A stretch of 64,000 nt of DNA, taken from positions 1 through 64,000 of IMG/VR virus record IMGVR_UViG_3300027836_000007; one strand, written 5' to 3'. A model generated the notes under the pieces. That model did no database searches. It was not told the DNA's origin and saw nothing but the letters and a program-made list of their open reading frames with translations. The translations under genes and the position numbers were made by a program. This DNA is from a virus. This document shows, one piece after another, positions 1 to 7,173 of the stretch. Positions within the stretch are counted from its first letter, which is position 1; each line of letters begins with the position of its first letter.

Positions 1-1273
1 CATAGCGCCTCTTCGTGACTATCATAGCGTTTGCGTCCACTTGATGCGGCATTAGCATAGTGTGGCATAGCTAGTATCGCTTTAAATGATGTGTGTAATT
101 GTGTAGTCATAGCAGTAATTATAGCAGGTTTTGAGCTAATGTCAACCTCACTATATACCAATAGCCGCGAAGCGGTAGCGCGAAAAAAATTTTGAGCATC
201 GGAAGTCTATAGCTCAGTCCCAGTTCATTCCATTCACTGGTTAGCCATTCGTTTGCCAAGACACACGTCTCGCCAAACTCTGGGTATTGATATTAACTTA
301 TAGTGTTAAGGACCAAATGACACCAATGACTATGCCCAAGCCAAATGCCAAGATACAAAGCCCGATGACAACAGCTGAATACACAACCGTATCCTCTACT
401 ATGAATTCAACCTGTTCACGAGTAATCACAGTATCAAGTCCTTTTTATATACATGTACCATTAATGGATCTATGAGTAAAGCCAATGACAGTCTATCCTC
501 ACGTATATAGAACTCAGCATATGGCTCAACACTTACAGCTGATACATACTCAGCACATAACCATAGTTGCTCTTGTACTGAATACTCAGCTGATGTACGA
601 TAACAATATAAACGCATATGACATAGACCCCGCTGCAAGGAAGAAGCTTGCGCTTCCTCTCCGTGTATACAGTATATAGCTTATGACTACTGCTTGTATC
701 CACAATGGAAGCTAGAGTTTATATAGTGCTATGACAGTGTACACAGTTCAAAGCATCGTCGCTTGCGCGAGCTCTGCGGGCGGAACCTATATATGTATAA
801 CAGCTATAGTAGCATGTACACTGACAGTACTCAAATGGTTCGAGCTAATAAGATTGTTATTGGGCACCATAGCGCAGGGTGTAGAGGCGGTTATAGTAAA
901 GACCCCGCTGCACGCACCAGCATATACTAGGGTAGAACTACAGTAACACAGGAGACCCCGCTGCACATGTGCGTAGGGAGGGCGGATTTGGGGCATTAGA
1001 GTAACCATTTTAACTATGCCAGTCTCGACCTCACGGTTCTGAAAAATTTTCTACCATGCCTAGCCCCACCATGGCCCGATTATGAGTCATTATCCAGAAT
1101 CCATCACACTTTATCACACAATTCAACACTTTTAGACACTTTTGTCAACTCTGCCCCTCTGTATATGACTCTATGCGCAAGGTGGGGTGATCTAGTTCAC
1201 ACATTCTTGCATGCATATAGTACGGACCTAATCCTATTAACCTATATAAGGAGCCCGAACCGTTAAATACTGT
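1..1273. other. Region without a recognisable gene
   Basis: Only short frames rich in unlikely residues are open here on either strand, and none has a ribosome binding site. The stretch holds many TATATAG-like runs, a small CCGC-GAA-GCGG hairpin at 165-175 and three copies of the 12-mer GACCCCGCTGCA (626-637, 901-912, 954-965). It could be regulatory or a decayed region; nothing more can be supported. Confidence 0.5.
626..965 (+). repeat. Three dispersed copies of GACCCCGCTGCA
   Basis: The identical 12-mer occurs at 626-637, 901-912 and 954-965, all in the same orientation, within otherwise AT-rich sequence. Seen directly; function unknown. Confidence 0.5.
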
Positions 1274-1465
1274 ATGACCTTTACTACTATAGCTAATGTA
1301 TATGTACGTGACAGACAGTATAATGTTCATGTCAGCATTAATGATCTTACTCGTGCTATACATATATTCAAGTATGATGAACGCCATACTATATGTGAAT
1401 ATGAACTGTTCAATAATCATTTTGATGCCGCGGATTATTTAGAATTATTGCTGAAAGGTAAGTAG
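1274..1465 (+). CDS. Hypothetical 63-aa protein
   Basis: An ATG frame of 63 codons rich in charged and aromatic residues, ending LELLLKGK. An AAGGAG sequence lies at 1248-1253, about 20 bases before the ATG, which is farther than usual. No promoter of the TTGACA type seen before the other early genes is visible. No family is recognised. It is the only credible frame in the first 1.7 kb, but remains uncertain. Confidence 0.4.
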   Translation: MTFTTIANVYVRDRQYNVHVSINDLTRAIHIFKYDERHTICEYELFNNHFDAADYLELLLKGK

Positions 1466-1523
1466 AGGGTTCGAACCAAAGTAAATGCTAGAATTCGGGG
1501 CCGAGACCTTCAGCCCAAATCCG

Positions 1524-1559
1524 TTTTGTCAACCGGATTTCTATAACCCTTTTGTCAAC
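1524..1559. repeat. TTTTGTCAAC repeats
   Basis: TTTTGTCAAC occurs at 1524-1533 and 1550-1559, and once more at 1140-1149. Read on the minus strand each contains TTGACA, the -35 sequence used throughout this phage, but no TATAAT lies 16-18 bases away on that strand. The first copy is the loop of an AAATCCG/CGGATTT hairpin. They may be degenerate promoters facing left. Confidence 0.35.
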
Positions 1560-1747
1560 CAGGTCGTTGTTTTCGCGCCACAGTTAGTTGGCGCTTACTA
1601 ACATAGAACCCGACGCCCACCCTCGCCGTCCATCCCCTTAAGCAGTTCGAACACTCTTTGTCTTTCTATGCTGCAATTATAACGCATTTTGGGCATTCTG
1701 TCAAATCCTCTAGAGAGACCCTGCCGATCGTGTGGGTATTATTTTGG

Positions 1748-1776
1748 TTGACTGCCCCTGCTCAAAGTGCTATAAT
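1748..1776 (+). promoter_or_regulatory. Early promoter TTGACT-N17-TATAAT
   Basis: The -35 is TTGACT (1748-1753) and the -10 is TATAAT (1771-1776). The expected start of transcription coincides with the ATG at 1783, so the message is predicted to be leaderless. Confidence 0.85.
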
Positions 1777-1782
1777 TATGAC

Positions 1783-2109
1783 ATGGAAAAGAAAAAGCGA
1801 ACTGCACGTTCAGACTCAAACTATATCATATATGCCGCTACCCATAATGGGCAGAGCTATATTGGACTGACCCGCAAAGGTACAGTCAGCATAGCCAAAG
1901 CCGTTAAGGAACGCTGGCGCAAGCATATATCACGTGCAAAGCACGAGGATAGGGCTTGGGTCTTGTATCAGTATATCAAAGGCGGAGCATGGACTGACTG
2001 GGAGCATACAGTCATAGACGTGATTAGAGGGCGAGCTGAAGCTTATGCATACGAGCGTGAGCTGGTCAAGCAGATGCAGCCCGAACTGAACGATCAATAC
2101 ATCGGTTGA
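1783..2109 (+). CDS. Small GIY-YIG nuclease-domain protein
   Basis: A 108-residue protein that is essentially one GIY-YIG domain: IIY at residues 15-17, YIG at 26-28, an arginine-rich helix with KERWRKH (42-48), and a C-terminal AYERELVKQMQPELN with the likely metal-binding Glu at about 92 and the Asn at 103. This family cleaves DNA and in phages occurs as free-standing homing-type nucleases or repair-like enzymes; no separate DNA-binding domain is present here. The frame is open upstream to a GTG at 1732, but the promoter lies inside that extension, so the ATG at 1783, exactly six bases after the -10 box, is the likely start. Confidence 0.8.
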   Translation: MEKKKRTARSDSNYIIYAATHNGQSYIGLTRKGTVSIAKAVKERWRKHISRAKHEDRAWVLYQYIKGGAWTDWEHTVIDVIRGRAEAYAYERELVKQMQPELNDQYIG

Positions 2110-2134
2110 CGCTTTCCCCAAAAGGCGTTATAAT
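2106..2134 (+). promoter_or_regulatory. Early promoter TTGACG-N17-TATAAT
   Basis: TTGACG at 2106-2111 overlaps the stop region of the preceding gene; TATAAT at 2129-2134. It is followed by an A/C-rich leader ending in AGGAGCGA before the GP88 gene. The spacer contains CCCCAAAAGG, a sequence shared with several other spacers. Confidence 0.95.
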
Positions 2135-2165
2135 AAACACTTAAACACACACAGGAGCGAACTGT

Positions 2166-2882
2166 ATGACTTTTAAACTTCTTAGCACCGCTAATCCCAA
2201 AATCCAAAAGGGTACCAAGCTGGGCTACTTGTCCTTCATCCTACACTTGGCACCAGCTGACTTGAGCGGGCGCAATACCTGCCCTAAGGCAACGGCTGGT
2301 TGTAAGGCAGCTTGCCTCAACACTGCAGGACGCGGTGGTATGTTCAAAAAGGGCGAGAACACTAACATGATCCAAAAGGCTCGCATTCGTAAGACTCAGT
2401 ACTTCTACGAAGCCCGTGACTACTTTATGGCTGACTTATATGCTGACATCCAAAAGGGCATCAAGCTGGCTACCAAGTTGGGCCTTACTCCAGTGTTTCG
2501 TTTGAACGGCACTAGTGACTTGAGCTGGGAGAAGTACACCATCAACGACAAGAACTTGTTTGAATTGTTCCCTACAGTACAGTTCTATGATTATACAAAG
2601 GTTCTGGGTCGTAAGGTATCACAGTACAAGAACTATTTCCTAATCTTCAGCAAGGCTGATGGCAATGACAGCGATGTTGCAGAAGCTATCCTACAAGGTA
2701 TGAATGTAGCCGCTGTCTTTGATGCGGTGCCTGAAGAGCATATGGGCCGTCCTGTTATTAATGCTGACGAGCACGATTTGCGCTTCTTAGATGCTAAGGG
2801 CGTGATTGCTGGACTTAAGGCCAAAGGCCGTGCTAAGAAGGACTACAGTGGATTCGTAATCCGTTTGACAGAAGTGGCTTAA
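2166..2882 (+). CDS. GP88-family phage protein
   Basis: A 238-residue protein that I recognise as the phage gene-product-88 family, known from many tailed phages and of unknown biochemical function. The N-terminal LLSTANPKIQKG and the cysteine-containing segment CPKATAGCKAACLNTAGRG (about 38-56) are typical. The rest is an alpha/beta-looking domain with conserved RLNGTSDLSWE (about 112-122) and a C-terminal RAKKDYSGFVIRL. The cysteines could bind a metal; this is inference. It has its own promoter and a good AGGAGCGA ribosome site, as expected of an early gene. Confidence 0.85.
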   Translation: MTFKLLSTANPKIQKGTKLGYLSFILHLAPADLSGRNTCPKATAGCKAACLNTAGRGGMFKKGENTNMIQKARIRKTQYFYEARDYFMADLYADIQKGIKLATKLGLTPVFRLNGTSDLSWEKYTINDKNLFELFPTVQFYDYTKVLGRKVSQYKNYFLIFSKADGNDSDVAEAILQGMNVAAVFDAVPEEHMGRPVINADEHDLRFLDAKGVIAGLKAKGRAKKDYSGFVIRLTEVA

Positions 2883-2893
2883 GGCTTTATAAT
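2865..2893 (+). promoter_or_regulatory. Early promoter TTGACA-N17-TATAAT
   Basis: TTGACA (2865-2870) lies inside the last codons of the GP88 gene and TATAAT is at 2888-2893. It drives the two following small genes. Confidence 0.9.
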
Positions 2894-2926
2894 ACTAACA
2901 TCAACACACAATAAGGAGCGAAACTT

Positions 2927-3190
2927 ATGTATACGGTAATTGTTTTCAAAGCAGACAAGCGCAAGAAGACAGGTGAGCGCGAAGTACTGTACAAGGACTA
3001 TGACACTGACAATAAGTCAATGCTGGAGCATACAGTCAAGAACACCTGGCGAAGCTCACAGGGCTTCCGTTATGAGATACACCAGACTATGGTAGAGCGT
3101 ACTAACATGATGGGTGGCGGCAAGTATCAGGAACGCTTTGATACTCCTAACTATTGCTCACCCTCTTCTGAATCTTATTGGAGTATGTAA
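2927..3190 (+). CDS. Hypothetical 87-aa early protein
   Basis: Begins MYTVIVFKADKRKK after an AAGGAGCGA ribosome site. Highly charged with no membrane segment or known motif; the C-terminal third is rich in Ser, Tyr and Pro. The stop codon overlaps the ATG of the next gene (TAATG), so the two are translationally coupled. I do not recognise the family. Confidence 0.75.
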   Translation: MYTVIVFKADKRKKTGEREVLYKDYDTDNKSMLEHTVKNTWRSSQGFRYEIHQTMVERTNMMGGGKYQERFDTPNYCSPSSESYWSM

Positions 3191-3399
3191 TGGCACAAGT
3201 AGACGGACAGACAGTTAAAATTGGTGACTGGGTTTGCTTTAAAGCTGACATAGAGCAGTCAGGCAAGATCGTGGACATTAAGAAGAGCTACATGGGCCAC
3301 AGTCTTGTGCTAGAGAACGAGAATGGGTTCCATGGTGACTACATTGGTGGGCAAACAATAACCACAGAGCTAGCCAGTGATTGTTGGATTGAAGGTTGA
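3190..3399 (+). CDS. Hypothetical 69-aa early protein
   Basis: The start at 3190 overlaps the previous stop as TAATG; an earlier in-frame ATG at 3178 is inside the preceding gene and less likely. The sequence alternates short beta-like segments (VKIGDWVCFKADIE, SGKIVDIKKS), suggesting a small SH3- or KOW-like barrel. Function unknown. Confidence 0.75.
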   Translation: MAQVDGQTVKIGDWVCFKADIEQSGKIVDIKKSYMGHSLVLENENGFHGDYIGGQTITTELASDCWIEG

Positions 3400-3424
3400 C
3401 GCTCTGCTCAAAAGGCAGTATAAT
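3396..3424 (+). promoter_or_regulatory. Early promoter TTGACG-N17-TATAAT
   Basis: TTGACG 3396-3401 and TATAAT 3419-3424. Spacer and leader are nearly the same as at 2106-2160. Confidence 0.95.
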
Positions 3425-3452
3425 AAACACTTAAACACACACAGGAGCAGAC

Positions 3453-3743
3453 ATGTTAACCATACAAGACGTCAACAAGGCAATCATGCTACAGACTTGG
3501 ACCAACACAGAGCTCAGCTCTATGATTGATGCTGTCAAGTGGAACAGAGAGCAACTGAGCAAGCGCATCAAACGTTCGATCGGTGTAGGCGACAATGTGG
3601 AGTTCACTAGCTCTAAGACAGGGCGCTTGACCCGCGGCTTTGTCAAGAAGGTAGCCATTAAGTATGTCACAGTGGACACGGGCTCGGGCTTGTGGAGAGT
3701 TCCAGCTAACATGCTGACAGTGGTTGACAAAGAGCTGGCTTGA
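3453..3743 (+). CDS. Hypothetical 96-aa protein with a KOW/SH3-like C-terminal half
   Basis: The N-terminal half (1-45) is helical and ends in a basic stretch (LSKRIKRS). The second half, VGDNVEFTSSKTGRLTRG followed by two short strands, resembles a small KOW or SH3-like barrel of the type that binds nucleic acid or ribosomes; this is judged by eye only. Good AGGAGC ribosome site. The promoter for the downstream RNA lies inside its last codons. Confidence 0.7.
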   Translation: MLTIQDVNKAIMLQTWTNTELSSMIDAVKWNREQLSKRIKRSIGVGDNVEFTSSKTGRLTRGFVKKVAIKYVTVDTGSGLWRVPANMLTVVDKELA

Positions 3744-3752
3744 AGCTATAAT
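3724..3752 (+). promoter_or_regulatory. Promoter of the candidate non-coding RNA
   Basis: TTGACA 3724-3729 and TATAAT 3747-3752 with a 17-base spacer, identical in design to the promoters of the protein genes. No reading frame with a ribosome site follows it for 450 bases. Confidence 0.85.
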
Positions 3753-3758
3753 TGAGTT

Positions 3759-4157
3759 AAGTTAGAAGATAAAGGCGATCCTCAAATGCAAGGACCCACG
3801 CGAAAGCAAAAAGGGTCGTAGCCAAAGGATACGAAGAGAGTTTGGAGACTCTGCCTCCCAAATTGAGGTTACCTAGACCACTAGGCGACTGGGATGATGA
3901 CAGTACCGACGGGCGCTGGTCAAGTCCAGGAGCATGAAGCAGGGGCAACCCGGAGTTGCGGTGGACAATCTAGGAGTAATGACCGTGCAGGCCTACGTGA
4001 GACGTTTGCGTAGGTAGAGACAGATGCACAATGGTTCCTCTCTACTATAAGGCATTCAGGTAGACCCTGATGTAAGTCCAATCCTATAGAGACTTTTATT
4101 ATAGCACGTTTTTGAGACCCTGTCAATACCCATGAGGCCGGCAGGGTCTTTTATTTT
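3759..4157 (+). ncRNA. Candidate structured non-coding RNA of about 400 nt
   Basis: This stretch starts where a transcript from the 3724-3752 promoter would begin and ends at a terminator, and has no credible plus-strand gene. It is dense in predicted helices: CCTCAA (3780-3785) with TTGAGG (3863-3868), enclosing GACCC/GGGTC and AGAGT/ACTCT hairpins; CCTAG-ACCA-CTAGG (about 3872-3885); GCAAC/GTTGC (about 3945-3959); CCTACG/CGTAGG (about 3992-4013); GTAGAGA/TCTCTAC (about 4014-4045); CAGG/CCTG with flanking pairs (about 4053-4072). A GCGAAAGC tetraloop helix sits at about 3800-3807. It is not tmRNA, RNase P or a group I intron as far as I can judge from their core motifs. Confidence 0.7.
4116..4157 (+). 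terminator. Terminator of the candidate RNA
   Basis: GACCCTG (4116-4122) pairs with CAGGGTC (4142-4148) and is followed directly by TTTTATTTT. The loop of 19 bases contains a shorter GGCCGG element. Confidence 0.75.
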
Positions 4158-4160
4158 GAG

Positions 4161-4189
4161 TTGACGTTTTGGACGATGTGCGCTATAAT
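4161..4189 (+). promoter_or_regulatory. Early promoter TTGACG-N17-TATAAT
   Basis: TTGACG 4161-4166, TATAAT 4184-4189, directly after the terminator. Drives the three-gene unit 4219-4868. Confidence 0.95.
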
Positions 4190-4218
4190 ACAAGCATACA
4201 CACTAAAAAGGATCCAAA

Positions 4219-4443
4219 ATGTTTACAAACTGTATTGCACGTGCTAAGTTAAACTACAACAAAAAATTAAAATGCTACAAACTGCTAGTTGCATTTGTTA
4301 ACGAAGGCGACAGCATTACACAACGCAACAGCGCATTTGTTAGCGGAGATTTGTGTGCAGATACTATTACAGCAGATTTGCAACGTGTATTGCTTACAGC
4401 AGAAAAAACACTGCGCACAAGTAACATTGTATTTGTAGAATAA
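4219..4443 (+). CDS. Hypothetical 74-aa early protein
   Basis: A basic N-terminal half (ARAKLNYNKKLKCYK) followed by a mixed segment; two cysteines at about 5 and 19 and one near 47. The ribosome site AAAGGATCC precedes the ATG. First gene of a small unit with the next two. No family recognised. Confidence 0.75.
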   Translation: MFTNCIARAKLNYNKKLKCYKLLVAFVNEGDSITQRNSAFVSGDLCADTITADLQRVLLTAEKTLRTSNIVFVE

Positions 4444-4457
4444 AAAAAGGAGCGTTA

Positions 4458-4679
4458 ATGAAAGTAAAAGTAATAAACATAGAGGACGGTGGCTTTTACA
4501 AAGACGCTTATGTTAGCGGCAACTGCGTAAAGGTTACACTGCAACGCGGCAAGGCGATTGCTAGTTGCGAACAAATACTTATTTGGGACGAGGAGTACGC
4601 TGAGGACTGCTTTGACGAATGGATGGACTGCGCACTAGCAGGTGAAGAGGGTTATACTTACACAGAAGGAGCGAACTAA
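4458..4679 (+). CDS. Hypothetical 73-aa acidic protein
   Basis: Follows the preceding gene by 14 bases with an AAAGGAGCG ribosome site. The N-terminal half looks like beta strands (KVKVINIEDGG, CVKVTLQRGKAIASC); the C-terminal half is strongly acidic. No known motif. Its stop codon abuts the next start. Confidence 0.75.
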   Translation: MKVKVINIEDGGFYKDAYVSGNCVKVTLQRGKAIASCEQILIWDEEYAEDCFDEWMDCALAGEEGYTYTEGAN

Positions 4680-4868
4680 ATGAGTAACATTAGCAAGGCA
4701 ATTAAACTACAAGAGGCAATTGACAAACTACACGAAGCGGATGCGCTGATGCAGGAAGCATTAGGGGCAAGCGAAGAGTGCTTTGACTTACATTGTGCGA
4801 TAGAAAGCGTTGCGGACGACATTGCGGAGTACGCAGAGCAACTAGTAGAGATGCAAATAACCGAGTAG
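4680..4868 (+). CDS. Hypothetical 62-aa helical acidic protein
   Basis: Predicted to be almost entirely alpha-helical with heptad-like leucine/isoleucine spacing (KAIKLQEAIDKLHEADALM). Ribosome site GAAGGAGCGAAC lies in the end of the previous gene. Possibly a small coiled-coil dimer; function unknown. Confidence 0.75.
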   Translation: MSNISKAIKLQEAIDKLHEADALMQEALGASEECFDLHCAIESVADDIAEYAEQLVEMQITE

Positions 4869-4892
4869 GCTGTAGGGTTATACATAGCGCAC

Positions 4893-4921
4893 TTGACATT
4901 TTGGACAGAGTGCGCTATAAT
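4893..4921 (+). promoter_or_regulatory. Early promoter TTGACA-N17-TATAAT
   Basis: TTGACA 4893-4898 and TATAAT 4916-4921. The spacer ATTTTGGACAGAGTGCGC closely matches that of the promoter at 4161, indicating duplication of the promoter segment. Confidence 0.95.
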
Positions 4922-4953
4922 AACAACATAGCAAATAAAGAAAGAGAGCGAAG

Positions 4954-5181
4954 ATGACAAAAGCACTAAACAAACGCATTAGCGAAGCATTTGGCAAAAT
5001 ATACGACATGGGAGACAGCGGGCTGGACTACATGGACAAGCATTGCGCATTAGACGAAGCGTTAATGGAATATTTTTACAATGACACTGTAGAGACACTT
5101 AGCAAAGCAGACAAAACAAAAATGGCTGACATGCTAGAGGAAATTGCTAGCGATGCGGAATTTGACTTAGAAGCGTTTTGA
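4954..5181 (+). CDS. Hypothetical 75-aa acidic protein
   Basis: Helical and acidic, with AFGKIYDMGDSGLDYMDKH near the N-terminus. Ribosome site GAGAGCGAAG. The next promoter is embedded in its last codons. Family not recognised. Confidence 0.7.
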   Translation: MTKALNKRISEAFGKIYDMGDSGLDYMDKHCALDEALMEYFYNDTVETLSKADKTKMADMLEEIASDAEFDLEAF

Positions 5182-5190
5182 GTGTATAAT
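5162..5190 (+). promoter_or_regulatory. Early promoter TTGACT-N17-TATAAT
   Basis: TTGACT 5162-5167 within the previous gene and TATAAT 5185-5190 just after its stop. Confidence 0.9.
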
Positions 5191-5215
5191 TAACACTTAG
5201 CAACAAAGGAAGTAG

Positions 5216-5377
5216 ATGACAACACGTGAACAAATTTTGGACTTGCTAGCACAGGTGGAGACACTGCTAGAGGAGACAACATGTGACGGCAGGCAACTAG
5301 CAGAGATGCAATGCTTTGAGGAAGTGACTACAGCGTTTAGCACACTAGTGCAAACGATTGACTACTACGTGGATTAA
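5216..5377 (+). CDS. Hypothetical 53-aa acidic protein
   Basis: A 53-codon frame, MTTREQILDLLAQVETLL followed by an acidic helical segment, ending TIDYYVD. It has its own promoter and an AAAGGAAG ribosome site six bases before the ATG. Both the promoter and the codon use support it despite its small size. The following promoter lies inside its 3' end. No family recognised. Confidence 0.7.
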   Translation: MTTREQILDLLAQVETLLEETTCDGRQLAEMQCFEEVTTAFSTLVQTIDYYVD

Positions 5378-5386
5378 TGTTATAAT
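5358..5386 (+). promoter_or_regulatory. Early promoter TTGACT-N17-TATAAT
   Basis: TTGACT 5358-5363 inside the preceding gene and TATAAT 5381-5386, followed by TTTAGGAGCG. Confidence 0.9.
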
Positions 5387-5405
5387 TGTTTTTTTAGGAG
5401 CGTGT

Positions 5406-5768
5406 ATGATTGCATTTAAAGACGTTGTGTGTAGCACAAACGGCAAGGGCTACTGGAGCGCAACTGCTAAGGCAGTTAACGTTACAGGGGCAACTGTTGC
5501 TTATGTTAATGACGAAGGCGACTTTGGAGAGTTGCGTGTGTACTTTAATAACTGGGACACAGACAAGCTGGGTCTGATTTACACAGACAAACAGTTTATG
5601 CGAGAGTTTAAGGCAGTACTTGCTACGAAGCTGGGCTTTACAGATAAACAGCTTAATAAACTTTGCTACAGCGAGCAGGGTATGCAGGGCGACAACTACG
5701 TGAGCATGGACATTTTGAGTGCAGACATTATTAATACACTTACAGAGATAGAGACGGTTAATGTTTAA
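5406..5768 (+). CDS. Hypothetical 120-aa early protein
   Basis: The start at 5406 follows AGGAGCGTGT; the frame is open farther upstream but that part lies across the promoter. The protein begins MIAFKDVVCSTNGKG and contains alternating strands with NNWDTDKLGLIYTDKQF in the middle and an acidic C-terminus. Similar short proteins are frequent in T4-like phages, but I cannot name a family. Overlaps the next gene by eight bases. Confidence 0.75.
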   Translation: MIAFKDVVCSTNGKGYWSATAKAVNVTGATVAYVNDEGDFGELRVYFNNWDTDKLGLIYTDKQFMREFKAVLATKLGFTDKQLNKLCYSEQGMQGDNYVSMDILSADIINTLTEIETVNV

Positions 5769-5985
5769 TAACATACTACAGTGGGCGGGCACTGTGTGCC
5801 TGCTTACAATGTACGTGCTAATGTCTTTCTTTCCACAGCTACACCCCTACAATATTGCGGCGGGTGTACTTGGGGGAGCATGTTACTTGGTGTGGACCCT
5901 GCGTGTGCGCAATAGACCACAGCTAATAGTTAACGCTGTAGCAATAACCATTGGGCTAGCAGGGTTATACAAAGCCTGGGGTTGA
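5761..5985 (+). CDS. Small membrane protein with three predicted transmembrane segments
   Basis: Of 74 residues about 60 are in three hydrophobic segments (roughly 5-24, 29-47, 54-72) separated by short loops, with VRNRPQ between the second and third. It has the layout of the CBU_0592-type small membrane proteins, but the match is by appearance only. The ATG overlaps the previous gene by eight bases, implying coupling. A role at the host inner membrane is inferred from hydrophobicity. Confidence 0.75.
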   Translation: MFNNILQWAGTVCLLTMYVLMSFFPQLHPYNIAAGVLGGACYLVWTLRVRNRPQLIVNAVAITIGLAGLYKAWG

Positions 5986-6010
5986 CAGTTTGAGCTAACC
6001 CTGCTATAAT
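5982..6010 (+). promoter_or_regulatory. Early promoter TTGACA-N17-TATAAT
   Basis: TTGACA 5982-5987 overlaps the stop of the previous gene; TATAAT 6005-6010. Confidence 0.95.
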
Positions 6011-6043
6011 ACTTACATACAAACAAACATTGGAGCGAACCAA

Positions 6044-6325
6044 ATGGACAAATACGAAATTGTGGAACTGTTTGAATCTAACTTTATGCGTAGCACAGAG
6101 GGCGAGACAGGTGTCCGCAACCTAGAGAATGTATGCGAGGTCCTGGGCTACGGCCAAGGCTTTATGCGTAACCGTGCCATTGAGGAGTTCCTTACAGACA
6201 ACCCGGGTGCTGTAGAAGGCCTGTTCCAGTTTATCAGCGAGTGGGCATTGCGCAACACAGATTGGCAAGCAGGTATGGAGGATGCGCTTGATGAAGAGGG
6301 CCTGCTTGACGAGGTTGACGCCTAA
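6044..6325 (+). CDS. Hypothetical 93-aa acidic protein
   Basis: Acidic throughout with a helical pattern and a C-terminal run of Asp and Glu. Ribosome site TTGGAGCGAACC. I recognise no motif; many small acidic phage early proteins act on host enzymes, which would be inference here. Confidence 0.75.
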   Translation: MDKYEIVELFESNFMRSTEGETGVRNLENVCEVLGYGQGFMRNRAIEEFLTDNPGAVEGLFQFISEWALRNTDWQAGMEDALDEEGLLDEVDA

Positions 6326-6343
6326 CCCAAAAGCTGTTATAAT
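6315..6343 (+). promoter_or_regulatory. Early promoter TTGACG-N17-TATAAT
   Basis: TTGACG 6315-6320 and TATAAT 6338-6343; the spacer carries ACCCAAAAG. Confidence 0.95.
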
Positions 6344-6376
6344 ACTTACATACAAACAAACATTGGAGCGAAAACA

Positions 6377-6625
6377 ATGCTAGTCAAAGAACTTATTGAA
6401 TCCCTCAAGTACATGGATCAGGACGCAGAGGTCCACTTTGCTTACAACTATGGCGACCACTGGCGCACAGAGGTAGCTCCAAAGGTTAGTCAAGTCACCG
6501 AAGGCGTTGTGGAGTACAGTGACTACCACCGCATGGACAAGCTGGTTACAGACGAAGAGGACTGCTACGACGAAGAAACGGGCGACTACAAGACGGATGT
6601 CCGCAAAGTAGTCGTCATCGGTTGA
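6377..6625 (+). CDS. Conserved phage-type hypothetical protein, 82 aa
   Basis: Opens MLVKELIESLKYMDQDAEVHF, a pattern (a helix followed by D-x-x-V-x-F) found in many small phage and bacterial proteins of unknown function. The tail is acidic and ends in a VRKVVVIG strand. Ribosome site TTGGAGCGAAAAC. Confidence 0.75.
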   Translation: MLVKELIESLKYMDQDAEVHFAYNYGDHWRTEVAPKVSQVTEGVVEYSDYHRMDKLVTDEEDCYDEETGDYKTDVRKVVVIG

Positions 6626-6650
6626 CGCTTTGTCCAAAAGACGTTATAAT
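6622..6650 (+). promoter_or_regulatory. Early promoter TTGACG-N17-TATAAT
   Basis: TTGACG 6622-6627 overlaps the previous stop; TATAAT 6645-6650; leader identical to those at 2135 and 3425. Confidence 0.95.
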
Positions 6651-6681
6651 AAACACTTAAACACACACAGGAGCGAAACAA

Positions 6682-7173
6682 ATGGGTACACGTTCAATGA
6701 TTGCTATTCAAAACCCGTATAGCAAAGACGTCCGCGCAGTCTACTGCCACTGGGACGGCTACTTGGAGCACAACGGCTCTATCCTCAACAAACACTATTC
6801 AGCAAGCTCTAAAGTCAACAACCTCGTAGCACTAGGCGACTTGTCCAGCTTGCGTCCTGAGATTGGCATTCAACACGCATTTAGTTCGTTGGACGTGCCC
6901 AAAGCGGAGCAAGAGGCATACGATAAAGAGCACGGCAACTCCTGTACATTTTACACACGCGACAGAGGCGAGGACGCTCCGTTCAAAGTGTTCCCTACGC
7001 TTAAAAAGGCAGAGAGCTACTTTGAAGGCAGCTGGTGCGAGTACTTGTATGTCTTCAAATACAAAAAGTCCGACGACTACCAAAGCGGCGAGTGGCACTT
7101 TAAAAAGATGGGTGAGCGTTGGAAGAAGCTTGCCCCAGCACTTGCTAAACTCAAAGCAGAGGACTGCGCATGA
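6682..7173 (+). CDS. Conserved hypothetical phage protein, 163 aa (MGTRS family)
   Basis: The N-terminal MGTRSMIAIQ, the YCHWDGYLEHNG segment at about 21-32 and the aromatic C-terminal part are shared by a widespread phage and bacterial protein family of unknown function. The conserved Tyr-Cys-His-Trp-Asp-Gly cluster looks like an active or binding site. Length is typical. It is the first of three overlapping genes. Confidence 0.85.
   Translation: MGTRSMIAIQNPYSKDVRAVYCHWDGYLEHNGSILNKHYSASSKVNNLVALGDLSSLRPEIGIQHAFSSLDVPKAEQEAYDKEHGNSCTFYTRDRGEDAPFKVFPTLKKAESYFEGSWCEYLYVFKYKKSDDYQSGEWHFKKMGERWKKLAPALAKLKAEDCA

Noticed and set aside
287-1008. Several 60-73-codon frames on both strands
   Set aside because: They overlap each other, lack ribosome sites and have improbable composition; treated as chance openings.
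1145-1420. 91-codon minus-strand frame
   Set aside because: It is opposite the more plausible gene at 1274-1465, has no ribosome site and an unlikely composition.
3757-4126. Minus-strand frames across the candidate RNA
   Set aside because: They are opposite a promoter-to-terminator unit rich in hairpins and have no start signals.
3759-4157. RNase P RNA, tmRNA or group I intron
   Set aside because: The conserved core sequences of these RNAs (for instance GAGGAAAGTCC for RNase P) are not present.
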